Assembly (NCBI GenBank): GCA_002730855.1
Contig: PCBA01000045.1
Coordinates: 1 to 11,035 of the forward strand
Direction: 5' to 3'
DNA length: 11,035 bases
Source of the DNA: Gammaproteobacteria bacterium
Lineage (GTDB): Bacteria > Pseudomonadota > Gammaproteobacteria > Magnimaribacterales > Magnimaribacteraceae
Within the stretch, counting starts at the first letter, position 1. Every line of letters starts with the position of its first letter. Of this stretch, positions 1 to 6,718 are shown in pieces. The notes below the pieces were generated by a model. That model saw nothing but the letters and a program-made list of their open reading frames with translations, searched no databases and was not told where the DNA came from. Made by a program: the position numbers and the translations under genes.

Positions 1-1
1 A

Positions 2-838
2 TCTTTGGCTGGGATTGGTTGTGGAATGTTAATAGCCAGTGGTCATTCAATTTTAGCTGCTTCTAATGAGCCCAATAGAGTTTATGCTGCTTTTACTGTA
101 TTTGCCTCTTGTGTTGGAGCTTCTTTGATTCTTTTTTCTAGTAGATGGATAGAAAGCGGAGGCTACGAACTATTCTTTACTAATTTTATATATGTATATT
201 TTGTATTTTCTTTAGCCTTTTTCTTCGCTAGAAATTGGTCAATAGCGGATGGAGAAAATTTAGATAGGCAGGAAGACTCAACAAATTATGTTTATCTTCT
301 CTTAATCTTAGCCGTCTTATTTTTTGAAGTACCGTCTAGTGGAATATGGGCTTTTATGGAACGTTTTGGAGTAGAAGACTTGGGGATGACGGTTTCAAAA
401 GTGGGATCTGTTATAGCTATTTCGCTCATATTTAGTTTACTAGGCCCATTGCTTGTTGGTTTGGTCGGAAACAGACTTGGCAGAAAAATTCCTATCTTAG
501 TCTGTCTGTTTTTATCTAGCTTCTGTATTTACTTTATTTTTGGAGTTGCCACAGTTAACACTTATTATTTTGGAAACATAACCTGGAATATTATATTTAC
601 TATAATGGTAATCTTCATTCTCGGTGCTTCGGCTGACATAGATCCATCGGGTAAATTAGGATCTTGGTTAAATGCCTGTATGCTTTTAAGTGCCTCTATT
701 TCTCCTGCTGTATTTGGATGGATTCTATTGGATCAGAGTTTATCGGATATATACCCTTATTTAATGTTTTTCTTACTAGCTGCTTTTGTATGTATATTTA
801 TTACAAAAAAAGAATTGGAACCAATTGATAAAGTATAA
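2..838 (+). CDS. MFS transporter, C-terminal part (5' end cut by window)
   Basis: The reading frame is open from the first bases of the window, so the true start lies upstream; the TTG at position 5 is not a credible start. About 278 residues remain, roughly two thirds of a usual 400-residue MFS permease. The protein has about eight or nine hydrophobic segments separated by short polar loops, fitting TM4 to TM12, with a longer charged loop (DGENLDRQEDS) where the central cytoplasmic loop between TM6 and TM7 is expected. After the eighth segment there is a GNRLGRKIP stretch, matching the conserved MFS G-x-x-x-D/G-R-x-G-R-R/K loop motif. It should sit in the inner membrane as a secondary transporter. 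Substrate cannot be told from sequence; the aminotransferase 14 bases downstream makes an amine or amino acid possible but unproven. It ends TAATAA. Confidence 0.8.
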   Translation, partial: SLAGIGCGMLIASGHSILAASNEPNRVYAAFTVFASCVGASLILFSSRWIESGGYELFFTNFIYVYFVFSLAFFFARNWSIADGENLDRQEDSTNYVYLLLILAVLFFEVPSSGIWAFMERFGVEDLGMTVSKVGSVIAISLIFSLLGPLLVGLVGNRLGRKIPILVCLFLSSFCIYFIFGVATVNTYYFGNITWNIIFTIMVIFILGASADIDPSGKLGSWLNACMLLSASISPAVFGWILLDQSLSDIYPYLMFFLLAAFVCIFITKKELEPIDKV

Positions 839-839
839 T
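834..839 (+). promoter_or_regulatory. Candidate -10 box (TATAAT) for the aminotransferase gene
   Basis: A perfect TATAAT lies across the stop codon of the transporter gene, 13 bases before the ATG at 853. No convincing -35 box is seen at 16-18 bases upstream. A short inverted repeat (AATTGG-AA-CCAATT, 813-826) sits just upstream and could be an operator or chance. The aminotransferase gene has no Shine-Dalgarno sequence, so a start near 846 would give only a very short leader. In AT-rich DNA a lone TATAAT is weak evidence. Confidence 0.35.
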
Positions 840-852
840 AAAAACAAAAACT

Positions 853-2172
853 ATGAGTGCACAGCAAAATCTAAATTTAGACAATTACTGGTTACCGTTT
901 ACACCCAATAAGAAATTTAAAGCTAATCCTAGACTATTAGTATCGGCTGAAGGTATGCATTATAGATCTGATGACGGCAGAGAAGTTTTAGATGGTATAG
1001 CTGGAATGTGGTGCTGTAATGCAGGTCACTGCCATCCCAAAATAGTTTCGGCTGTGCAACACCAAGTTGCGGAATTGGATTATGCAACTGCTTTTAATAT
1101 GTCGCATCCTAAAGCTTTTGAGTTAGCTGAAAAGATTTCAGAATTAACGCCCCAAGGATTGGATAGAGTTTTTTTTGGAAATTCAGGTTCAGAGGCTGTA
1201 GAGACTGCTTTAAAAGTTGCCCTTGCATACCATGCTTCTAAAGGCGATGGTCAAAAAACAAAATTTATAGGAAAAGAAAAAGGATACCACGGAGTTAATT
1301 TTGGAGGAACTTCTGTAGGTGGCTTAACACTCAATAGAAAATCATTTGGTCCATTGCTTCCTGGCATAGATCATTTACCTCATACCTGGAGTCCAGAAGA
1401 CATGGCCTTTACAAAAGGCCAACCTGAATGGGGACTACATTTAGCTGAGGATTTAGAGAAAATACTAGTTTTACAAGATCCTTCTACTGTTGCTGCAGTG
1501 ATCATAGAGCCAGTTACGGGGTCAGGAGGAGTAATAGTTCCTCCAGTAGGTTATTTAGAGCGAATAAGGGAAATATGTACTAAACATGATGTTTTATTAA
1601 TATTTGATGAAGTGATTACTGGCTTTGGAAGATTGGGAGATTCCTTTGCAGCTAATAGATTTAACGTTCGTCCTGACATCATCACTATGGCTAAAGGGTT
1701 AACGGGTGCAGTTATTCCAATGAGTGCGGTTGCTTTTGATACAGCTATTTACGATCAACTTATGGAAGGCACGGAAGCGATGATAGAACTTTTTCATGGT
1801 TATACTTATTCTGGCCACCCAGTAGCTTGTGCAGCTGGTATAGCTACTTTGGATGTTTACCAAGAAGAAGGTTTGTTCGATAAAGCGAAAGAATTAGAGC
1901 CCATCTTTGAAGAAGCTTTGCATAGCCTGAAAGGCCTTAATCAAATTATTGATATTAGGAATATAGGTTTAATGGGAGCGGTTCACTTTGGCCCTGGTAG
2001 GTTAACTGCTGCTGAATTTGCAGCCAATGTGTTTCAACATTGCTACGATAATGATGTGTTACTTAGGTACTCAGGAGAATTTTTAGTCCTATCTCCTCCT
2101 CTGATTGCCACTAAAGAACATATTCATCAAATATCTAATGCATTAAGAAACGCCATAAAAGCAAATTCTTAA
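853..2172 (+). CDS. Class III omega-aminotransferase, beta-alanine:pyruvate type
   Basis: This is a PLP-dependent fold-type I transaminase of 439 residues, the normal length for the omega-amino acid:pyruvate group. The N-terminal NYWLPFTPN motif (11-19) and GMWCCNAGHCHP (51-62) are hallmarks of the beta-alanine:pyruvate and related omega-transaminases. NSGSEA (110-115) is the phosphate-binding loop, Y145-H146-G147 stacks near the cofactor ring, D252 in FDEV contacts the pyridine nitrogen, and K281 in MAKGLTG is the Schiff-base lysine. R405 in LLRYSGE aligns with the flipping arginine that binds substrate carboxylate in this group. All key residues are present, so it should be active. It probably moves the amino group of beta-alanine or another omega-amine to pyruvate in the cytoplasm; exact substrate (beta-alanine, GABA, taurine, polyamine) is not decided by the sequence. 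There is no Shine-Dalgarno; a TATAAT lies 13 bases upstream of the ATG. Confidence 0.9.
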   Translation: MSAQQNLNLDNYWLPFTPNKKFKANPRLLVSAEGMHYRSDDGREVLDGIAGMWCCNAGHCHPKIVSAVQHQVAELDYATAFNMSHPKAFELAEKISELTPQGLDRVFFGNSGSEAVETALKVALAYHASKGDGQKTKFIGKEKGYHGVNFGGTSVGGLTLNRKSFGPLLPGIDHLPHTWSPEDMAFTKGQPEWGLHLAEDLEKILVLQDPSTVAAVIIEPVTGSGGVIVPPVGYLERIREICTKHDVLLIFDEVITGFGRLGDSFAANRFNVRPDIITMAKGLTGAVIPMSAVAFDTAIYDQLMEGTEAMIELFHGYTYSGHPVACAAGIATLDVYQEEGLFDKAKELEPIFEEALHSLKGLNQIIDIRNIGLMGAVHFGPGRLTAAEFAANVFQHCYDNDVLLRYSGEFLVLSPPLIATKEHIHQISNALRNAIKANS

Positions 2173-2182
2173 GGAATCGTAA

Positions 2183-3043
2183 GTGAACAACCAAGAGTGG
2201 TTTAAAGAATCATTACTGTCTACACCGACAGAAAATTTTATTGAGGTAGAAGGAGCTAAAATTCATTATCTTACTTGGGGCGATATTAAAGACCCTGGTT
2301 TGTTTTTTATACATGGTTTTAGCGCTAATGCTCATTGGTGGGATTTTATTGCTCCAGCCTTTATAGAAGATTACTGCGTAGTTGCGATAGACCTATCTGG
2401 ATCTGGTGATAGCGAACACAGAGAATCTTATTCCCAAGAAATTTACGCGAAAGAAATTAAATCAGTATGTGAAGACATGGGTTGGAAATCGGTAGATTTC
2501 ATTGCTCATAGTATGGGAGGATCGATTTCCTTAAATGCAACCTCAATTTATCCTGAAATATTTAAGTCTCTATATTTACTTGATTCAATAGTTGTTTTAC
2601 CGCCAGATAAAGTAAGAAATTACTCTTCTAGTCGATCCATGATTAGAGCTGACTTCATCTATGAGGATGAAGCCACAGCCGTAGAAAGTTTCAGACTAAT
2701 ACCTCCTCAACCTTGTAGAAATGATTTTCTTTTGAACCATATAGCCATTAATTCGTATAAAAAGACCGAAGAAGGATGGCTGCTTAAGTCAGACGGGAAG
2801 ATGATGAAAACCTATCAATCTAAAGACCTAACAGAGACTTTAATGGCAATTCAATGTCCTATTTATATTGTATATGGTTTAATGAGCCAAATTTTTACGC
2901 AGGAAATTCTTGATTACACTGTCTACGTAGGAAATATACCTCCAGATAGGGTTATTGGAGTGCCGGGAACAATGCATCATTTATTTGTAGATGACCCTTT
3001 AAGTGTTATAGAAGAATTAAAAAAATTATTAGGAGATAATTAA
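2183..3043 (+). CDS. Alpha/beta hydrolase
   Basis: A 286-residue alpha/beta-hydrolase-fold protein. HGF (44-46) is the oxyanion-hole loop after strand 3, and AHSMGG (108-113) is the nucleophile elbow with S110 as catalytic serine. The C-terminal MHHLFVDDP stretch supplies the catalytic histidine (H265 or H266). At the usual acid site after strand 7 the sequence reads YGLMSQIF, with serine (S235) instead of aspartate; D134 in YLLDS, after strand 6, is the likely substitute acid. There is no signal peptide, so it is cytosolic. Substrate (ester, lactone, epoxide or C-C bond) is unknown. The start is GTG, supported by an AAGGA Shine-Dalgarno at 2171-2175, 7 bases upstream and just after the stop of the aminotransferase gene. 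Its stop overlaps the next ATG by one base (TAATG), so it is translationally coupled to the MoxR gene. Confidence 0.85.
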   Translation: MNNQEWFKESLLSTPTENFIEVEGAKIHYLTWGDIKDPGLFFIHGFSANAHWWDFIAPAFIEDYCVVAIDLSGSGDSEHRESYSQEIYAKEIKSVCEDMGWKSVDFIAHSMGGSISLNATSIYPEIFKSLYLLDSIVVLPPDKVRNYSSSRSMIRADFIYEDEATAVESFRLIPPQPCRNDFLLNHIAINSYKKTEEGWLLKSDGKMMKTYQSKDLTETLMAIQCPIYIVYGLMSQIFTQEILDYTVYVGNIPPDRVIGVPGTMHHLFVDDPLSVIEELKKLLGDN

Positions 3044-3996
3044 TGTCAGACGGACCTAAAAAAACTATAAACAAAATAACCAAAGGTTTTGCTAAACATG
3101 GTTATATTTGTAGCGATCAAATATCTACAGCAGTTTATCTTGCTTCAGAACTAGAGAAACCAATTCTTATTGAAGGACCTCCGGGCGTAGGGAAAACAGA
3201 GCTGGCCAATACAGCAGCGATGTACTTCAAGAAGGAGCTGATCCGTTTGCAGTGTTATGAAGGTCTTGATGAATCAAAAGCTCTCTATGAATGGCGTTAC
3301 GGTAAACAGCTTTTATACACCCAAATCTTAAAAGAACAAATGCAGGAAGTATTAGAGGGTGCTAAAGGATTAAAAGAGTCATTAAGTAGGTTAATGAAAT
3401 TTGAAGATATTTTTTTCTCGGAAGATTTTTTAGAGTCGCGACCTTTATTAAAAGCTTTAACCTCGGACAAAGGTACCGTTTTATTAATTGATGAGGTTGA
3501 TAAATCTGATGAAGAATTTGAAGCTTTGCTGCTAGAAATTTTATCTGAATTTCAGATATCTATTCCTGAGCTCGGAGTTAGAGAAGCTAAAGTTAAACCT
3601 TTAGTTATGTTAACTAGTAACAATAGTCGAGAGATTGGAGATGCTTTAAAAAGAAGATGTCTACACTTGTACATACCCTTTCCCGATGCAAAATTAGAAA
3701 GACAGATTGTTCAAGCTAGAGTCCCCGATATTTCTGAATCTATACAAATTCAACTAGTTAATTTTGTACAGGGCATTAGGGAATTAGATTTAAAGAAACA
3801 ACCGGCAATAAGTGAAACAATAGATTGGGCAAAGACTTTAATTTTATTAAATTCAGAAGAGCTAGATGCAAAGCTTGCTGAGGAAACTTTAAATATACTG
3901 TTAAAACATCAACAAGACATAGAAGTTGTAAAAAAAGAAATACCTGCTCTAATTTCTCGCGCCACTGAAACCTCAGATGGAAAAAGTATTAACTGA
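3043..3996 (+). CDS. MoxR/CoxD-family AAA+ ATPase
   Basis: A 317-residue MoxR-type AAA+ ATPase. Walker A is GPPGVGKT (45-52), Walker B is LLIDEVD (147-153), sensor 1 is TSNN (191-194), and the ALKRRC stretch (202-206... R204/R205) carries the arginine finger. The sequence has the YEGLDESKALYEW block (72-84) and an insertion before Walker B that are typical of the CoxD branch. CoxD and its partner CoxE, a VWA protein, act in maturation of the Mo-Cu active site of aerobic CO dehydrogenase; other MoxR-VWA pairs help assemble other enzymes. The VWA partner follows here with a 20-base overlap, so the pair probably forms a complex. No CO dehydrogenase subunits are in the window, so the client is unknown. 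An AGGAG at 3031-3035, 7 bases before the ATG, supports the start. Confidence 0.9.
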   Translation: MSDGPKKTINKITKGFAKHGYICSDQISTAVYLASELEKPILIEGPPGVGKTELANTAAMYFKKELIRLQCYEGLDESKALYEWRYGKQLLYTQILKEQMQEVLEGAKGLKESLSRLMKFEDIFFSEDFLESRPLLKALTSDKGTVLLIDEVDKSDEEFEALLLEILSEFQISIPELGVREAKVKPLVMLTSNNSREIGDALKRRCLHLYIPFPDAKLERQIVQARVPDISESIQIQLVNFVQGIRELDLKKQPAISETIDWAKTLILLNSEELDAKLAEETLNILLKHQQDIEVVKKEIPALISRATETSDGKSIN

Positions 3997-5308
3997 TTTC
4001 GTAAAAGCGCTTAGAAACTCGAATGTTAGAGTGTCTCCAGCTGAAACATTAGACGCAATGTCAGTTATTGATGAAGTTGGATATGATGATAGGGAACTTC
4101 TTAAAAGAAGCCTTTCAATAGTTTTACCAAAAACCCCAGATGAGAAACAGAAATTTGAAACCTGTTTTGATGATTTCTTTACTGATGAAATAAAAGTACA
4201 AGAACCAATTACCTTAAAGGAACTTAAAGATATTGAAGATGTTGAGTCTGATTTAGCTAAATCCCTATTAGAAGGCTCTCAAGCTGAATTAATGATTTCA
4301 ATTGCTGATGCAGCTGAAGCTTCAGAAATTAGAGAAATTAGATATTTCACTCAGCGTTCAGTTTTTACAAGAAGAATTCTAGAGAAAATGGGTGTAGGAA
4401 AACTAGAAGATGAACTTTTACAGATAGGCTCTTCGAGAGAAGAAGATTTACCTACAGATTTAGAGCAAGAGCTAAGAAACCAATTGACTGGATTAAGGGA
4501 AAGGGTATCTGATTACGTACAGCAGCAATTTCTCTTACACGGCGATGTTTCTGGAGAGCAATTACGAGAGCAGGTCTTTAAATCAATGAATATGGCCCAG
4601 ATAGATAGATCTTATCTACACGAAGTACATTCATTGGTTAGAAAAATGGCTAAAAAGCTAGCAAATTTACACTCTAGAAGAAAAAAGAATTTTAGAAGAG
4701 GAAAATTAGATATAAGGAAAACTATTAGAGAGAACTGGGTCAATCAAGGTGTGTTATTTAATCTTAGTTGGTCTTACAAAAAAGTTGACCGTCCTAAGAT
4801 ATATGTCATTTGCGATGTAAGCGGGTCAGTAGGGGCTTATGCCAGATTCATGCTAATGTTTTTATTTAGTTTAACTGAAGTGGTATCTAAACTAAGAGCG
4901 TTTGTTTTTTCTTCTAATCTTGGCGAAGTTACGGATGAATTTAAAGATTCTAATCTTGATGTTGCAATTGAAACTGCCTTGCAGAAGCACGGAGGGGGTT
5001 CCACAGACTATGGTCAGGCTTTAACGGATTTCGTAAGTCTATGTATAGATGAAATAGATAAGAAGACTACTGTTGTTATATTAGGAGATGCAAGAAATAA
5101 TTTTGGTCCTGAAAAAGCCCATTTAATGAAAATTATCAAAGAAAGATCTAAGCAAGTGTTTTGGTTAAACCCTGAGGGAAAGTATCGTTGGAATACTGGA
5201 GATTCTGTTATGACTACTTATTCAGCCTATTGCACTAAAGTCTTCCAATGCGGAAATATTGAACAATTAGAAAGAGTTATATCTACTCTTTTAAAGACAG
5301 CTATTTAA
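3977..5308 (+). CDS. CoxE-type VWA-domain protein
   Basis: A 443-residue protein of the VWA-containing CoxE family. The N-terminal half (about 1-250) is acidic and helical, followed by a very basic patch (RRKKNFRRGK, 234-243). The von Willebrand A domain spans about 272-440 with a full MIDAS metal site: D280-x-S282-x-S284, T343 in GGSTDYG, and D371 in ILGDARNN. The last motif is typical of CoxE rather than of BatA/BatB-type VWA proteins. There is no signal peptide or membrane segment, so it should act in the cytoplasm. It starts inside the end of the MoxR gene, in another frame, with a 20-base overlap and no evident Shine-Dalgarno, so translation is probably coupled. In known systems the ATPase and VWA protein work together to remodel a client metalloenzyme. 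What the client is here cannot be read from the window. Confidence 0.88.
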   Translation: MEKVLTDFVKALRNSNVRVSPAETLDAMSVIDEVGYDDRELLKRSLSIVLPKTPDEKQKFETCFDDFFTDEIKVQEPITLKELKDIEDVESDLAKSLLEGSQAELMISIADAAEASEIREIRYFTQRSVFTRRILEKMGVGKLEDELLQIGSSREEDLPTDLEQELRNQLTGLRERVSDYVQQQFLLHGDVSGEQLREQVFKSMNMAQIDRSYLHEVHSLVRKMAKKLANLHSRRKKNFRRGKLDIRKTIRENWVNQGVLFNLSWSYKKVDRPKIYVICDVSGSVGAYARFMLMFLFSLTEVVSKLRAFVFSSNLGEVTDEFKDSNLDVAIETALQKHGGGSTDYGQALTDFVSLCIDEIDKKTTVVILGDARNNFGPEKAHLMKIIKERSKQVFWLNPEGKYRWNTGDSVMTTYSAYCTKVFQCGNIEQLERVISTLLKTAI

Positions 5309-5311
5309 AGA

Positions 5312-5317
5312 TAATAT
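5312..5317 (+). promoter_or_regulatory. Candidate -10 box for the methyltransferase gene (leaderless geometry)
   Basis: TAATAT is followed by six bases (TTAACT) and then the ATG at 5324. With usual -10 to +1 spacing, transcription would begin at or next to the A of the start codon, giving an mRNA without a leader. No Shine-Dalgarno is present. A weak TTTTAA lies 17 bases upstream as a possible -35. Confidence 0.45.
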
Positions 5318-5323
5318 TTAACT

Positions 5324-6106
5324 ATGAAAAATTTATTTATACTCATCTTCTCTTTGATAACCCTTTCTTACCTACCAAATATAGTTGCGCATGATCTAAA
5401 AGGAGCAATAGTCAGTGAGGACAGAACTCCTAAGAATGTTATTAGAGATATTCATAGGCACCCTTATGAGACTTTAAACTTCTTTGGAATTACATCTGAT
5501 ATGACTGTGGTTGAGTTATCTCCGGGAGGAGGCTGGTATACCGAAATTTTAGCTAACTATATACATTATCCTGGTACCCTAATAGCAGCTCATTTTAATC
5601 CTGACGCGGGAGGCTATTACAAAAGAGGTAGAGAGAATTTCGAAAAGAAAATGAATGGTAATTCTATTTATGGAAGGGTTGAAATCGTTAATATTGATTC
5701 TACTTTAGCCGACACTGAAAGTGTTGATGCAGTATTAACTTTTAGGAATCTGCATAACTGGCTCGGGCCCTTACTAGATACAATTTTTTCTAATTCCTAC
5801 AAAGCTTTAAAACCCGGCGGTATCTTTGGAGTAGTTGAGCACAGAGCTAAAGAAGGAACTTCGATAGAAATGATGAAAAAAAGCGGTTATGTGACCGAAG
5901 AACACGCTATAAATATGGCTAAAAAACATGGTTTTGAATTAGTTTCGAAGTCTGAAATAAACTCCAATTCTAAAGATTCAAAAGATCACCCTAAAGGTGT
6001 TTGGACACTACCGCCAAATTTAAGAATGAAAGAATTAGATAAAGATAAGTATCTTGAAATAGGAGAAAGTGATCGCATGACTCTCCTTTTTAAAAAACCA
6101 CTTTAA
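5324..6106 (+). CDS. Exported SAM-dependent methyltransferase-like protein
   Basis: A 260-residue class I methyltransferase-fold protein of the predicted methyltransferase group often listed as COG4798. Residues 1-22 form a clear Sec signal peptide: K2, a hydrophobic stretch of about 18 residues, and a likely cleavage after NIVA. Mature domain: VELSPGGGWYTE (63-74) is the glycine-rich SAM-binding motif I, FRNLHNW (140-146) lies at the strand 4 motif, and ALKPGG (161-166) is the typical post-strand-4 turn. Export is odd because SAM is a cytosolic cofactor; family members with signal peptides are common but have no settled function that I know of. It may act in the periplasm or use another ligand. 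It is 15 bases after the VWA gene but has its own probable promoter, so it may not belong to that operon. It ends in a bidirectional terminator. Confidence 0.82.
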   Translation: MKNLFILIFSLITLSYLPNIVAHDLKGAIVSEDRTPKNVIRDIHRHPYETLNFFGITSDMTVVELSPGGGWYTEILANYIHYPGTLIAAHFNPDAGGYYKRGRENFEKKMNGNSIYGRVEIVNIDSTLADTESVDAVLTFRNLHNWLGPLLDTIFSNSYKALKPGGIFGVVEHRAKEGTSIEMMKKSGYVTEEHAINMAKKHGFELVSKSEINSNSKDSKDHPKGVWTLPPNLRMKELDKDKYLEIGESDRMTLLFKKPL

Positions 6107-6124
6107 ACCTTTATAAGGTTTAAA
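6102..6124. terminator. Bidirectional terminator between convergent genes
   Basis: A perfect 10-base inverted repeat (TTTAAACCTT, 6102-6111; AAGGTTTAAA, 6115-6124) has a 3-base loop TAT. The stop codons of both convergent genes (TAA at 6104-6106 on plus, TAA at 6105-6103 on minus) lie inside the left arm. On the minus strand the stem is followed within a few bases by a run of six T; on the plus strand by AAATTTTCTTT. The stem is AU-rich and therefore moderate in strength. Confidence 0.75.
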
Positions 6125-6477
6125 AAATTTTCTTTACAAAGAATTTCTATATTTTTTGAAACCTGTGTCTCTTCAATACTCTCCATACTCTTTAGGCTCA
6201 AGCTTTGTTCGTCAGAATAAATTAGCTTTGGTGAGGTAATTAGAAATACAAGATCATTTTTGAGAATATCTGTAATACCTGAACTATTATTAGTTACATT
6301 TGCTATACAAGAATAAAGTTCTTTAGTTGAAGCTTCTATTTCGTTTATATCTATTAAATACCCGTTAATGGATTGAATAACAACATGAGAGTTAGATTTT
6401 TCTTCTAAATAAGAAGATTGAAAATCAATTATTTGTTCTTCAATCTTATTTAGATTATCAATCTTTAGGTAAGTCAT
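6103..6477 (-). CDS. Hypothetical protein, 124 residues
   Basis: I do not recognise this protein. It is 124 residues, acidic, without a signal peptide or membrane segment. The N-terminal half (about 1-60) looks like a mixed helix/strand domain (VVIQSINGYLIDI at 32-44); the middle is rich in serine, asparagine and threonine, and there are two cysteines, C57 and C113. Reasons to call it real: the open frame fills the whole space between the methyltransferase gene and the small plus-strand gene, its stop codon falls inside a perfect terminator stem, and a TAATAT box lies exactly six bases upstream of its ATG. There is no Shine-Dalgarno, so the mRNA may be leaderless. It is divergent from the 60-residue gene with a 38-base gap. 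The function is unknown. Confidence 0.6.
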   Translation of the reverse strand: MTYLKIDNLNKIEEQIIDFQSSYLEEKSNSHVVIQSINGYLIDINEIEASTKELYSCIANVTNNSSGITDILKNDLVFLITSPKLIYSDEQSLSLKSMESIEETQVSKNIEILCKENFLNLIKV

Positions 6478-6483
6478 TATTTA

Positions 6484-6489
6484 ATATTA
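6484..6489 (-). promoter_or_regulatory. Candidate -10 box for the 124-residue gene (leaderless geometry)
   Basis: On the minus strand TAATAT is followed by TAAATA (six bases) and the ATG at 6477. It lies back to back with the box of the 60-residue gene at 6504-6509, so two divergent promoters share a 38-base gap. No clear -35 elements are seen; each would have to lie within the other promoter or the other gene. Confidence 0.4.
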
Positions 6490-6503
6490 TTTCTATATTA
6501 GTT

Positions 6504-6509
6504 TAAAAT
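6504..6509 (+). promoter_or_regulatory. Candidate -10 box for the 60-residue gene (leaderless geometry)
   Basis: TAAAAT is followed by exactly six bases (TTACAT) and the ATG at 6516. There is no Shine-Dalgarno. The spacing equals that seen upstream of the genes at 5324, 6477 (minus) and 10872. Confidence 0.4.
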
Positions 6510-6515
6510 TTACAT

Positions 6516-6698
6516 ATGGATAGTAAAAATAAGTATGTTGAAAGGGCACTTAGAGTTGAGAAAAGGATTAATGGCTACTCTAAAGGTGCTGAAAAACTTG
6601 TAATTAATTCAATTGATTTAATTCAAGATCTCTTAACTAACTTAAATAAAGGTTTAACAAACAAAAATGAATCTGAAGATAAAATGAAGAGAGGCTAA
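6516..6698 (+). CDS. Small hypothetical protein, 60 residues
   Basis: I do not recognise this protein. It has 60 residues, is rich in lysine, asparagine and leucine, and has no membrane segment or signal peptide. Residues 5-45 can form amphipathic helices (for example KLVINSIDLIQDLLTNL), followed by a charged tail. Support for a real gene: a TAAAAT box six bases before the ATG, and a stop codon that forms the 3-base loop of a perfect strong hairpin, so the last codons of the gene double as the left arm of its terminator. It is divergent from the 124-residue gene and convergent with the hsp20 gene. Short length and lack of known relatives keep confidence moderate. Confidence 0.55.
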   Translation: MDSKNKYVERALRVEKRINGYSKGAEKLVINSIDLIQDLLTNLNKGLTNKNESEDKMKRG

Positions 6699-6712
6699 GC
6701 CTCTCTTCATTT
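6682..6712. terminator. Strong bidirectional terminator, stop codon as loop
   Basis: A 14-base perfect stem (6682-6695 with 6699-6712; core ATGAAGAGAGGC / GCCTCTCTTCAT) has the 3-base loop TAA, which is the stop codon of the 60-residue gene. It lies six bases beyond the stop of the convergent hsp20 gene, whose stop codon ends at 6719. T-rich sequence follows on both strands (TTTGTCTATTT on plus; TTTTATCTTC on minus). It probably ends both transcripts. Confidence 0.85.
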
Positions 6713-6718
6713 GTCTAT

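Noticed and set aside
3043..5308. Reading the MoxR-VWA pair as part of a CO dehydrogenase cluster or a defence system
   Set aside because: No oxidase subunits and no defence-type effector domains (nuclease, protease, TIR, membrane pore) are present; it fits the common CoxD/CoxE assembly pair.
6061..6091. Hairpin AGGAGA/TCTCCT followed by five T, inside the end of the methyltransferase gene
   Set aside because: It looks terminator-like, but it is within coding sequence 13 bases before the stop, has a 15-base loop, and a better terminator follows at 6102-6124.
6103..6698. Toxin-antitoxin system made of the two small genes
   Set aside because: The genes are divergent rather than in tandem, and neither shows a known toxin or antitoxin motif.
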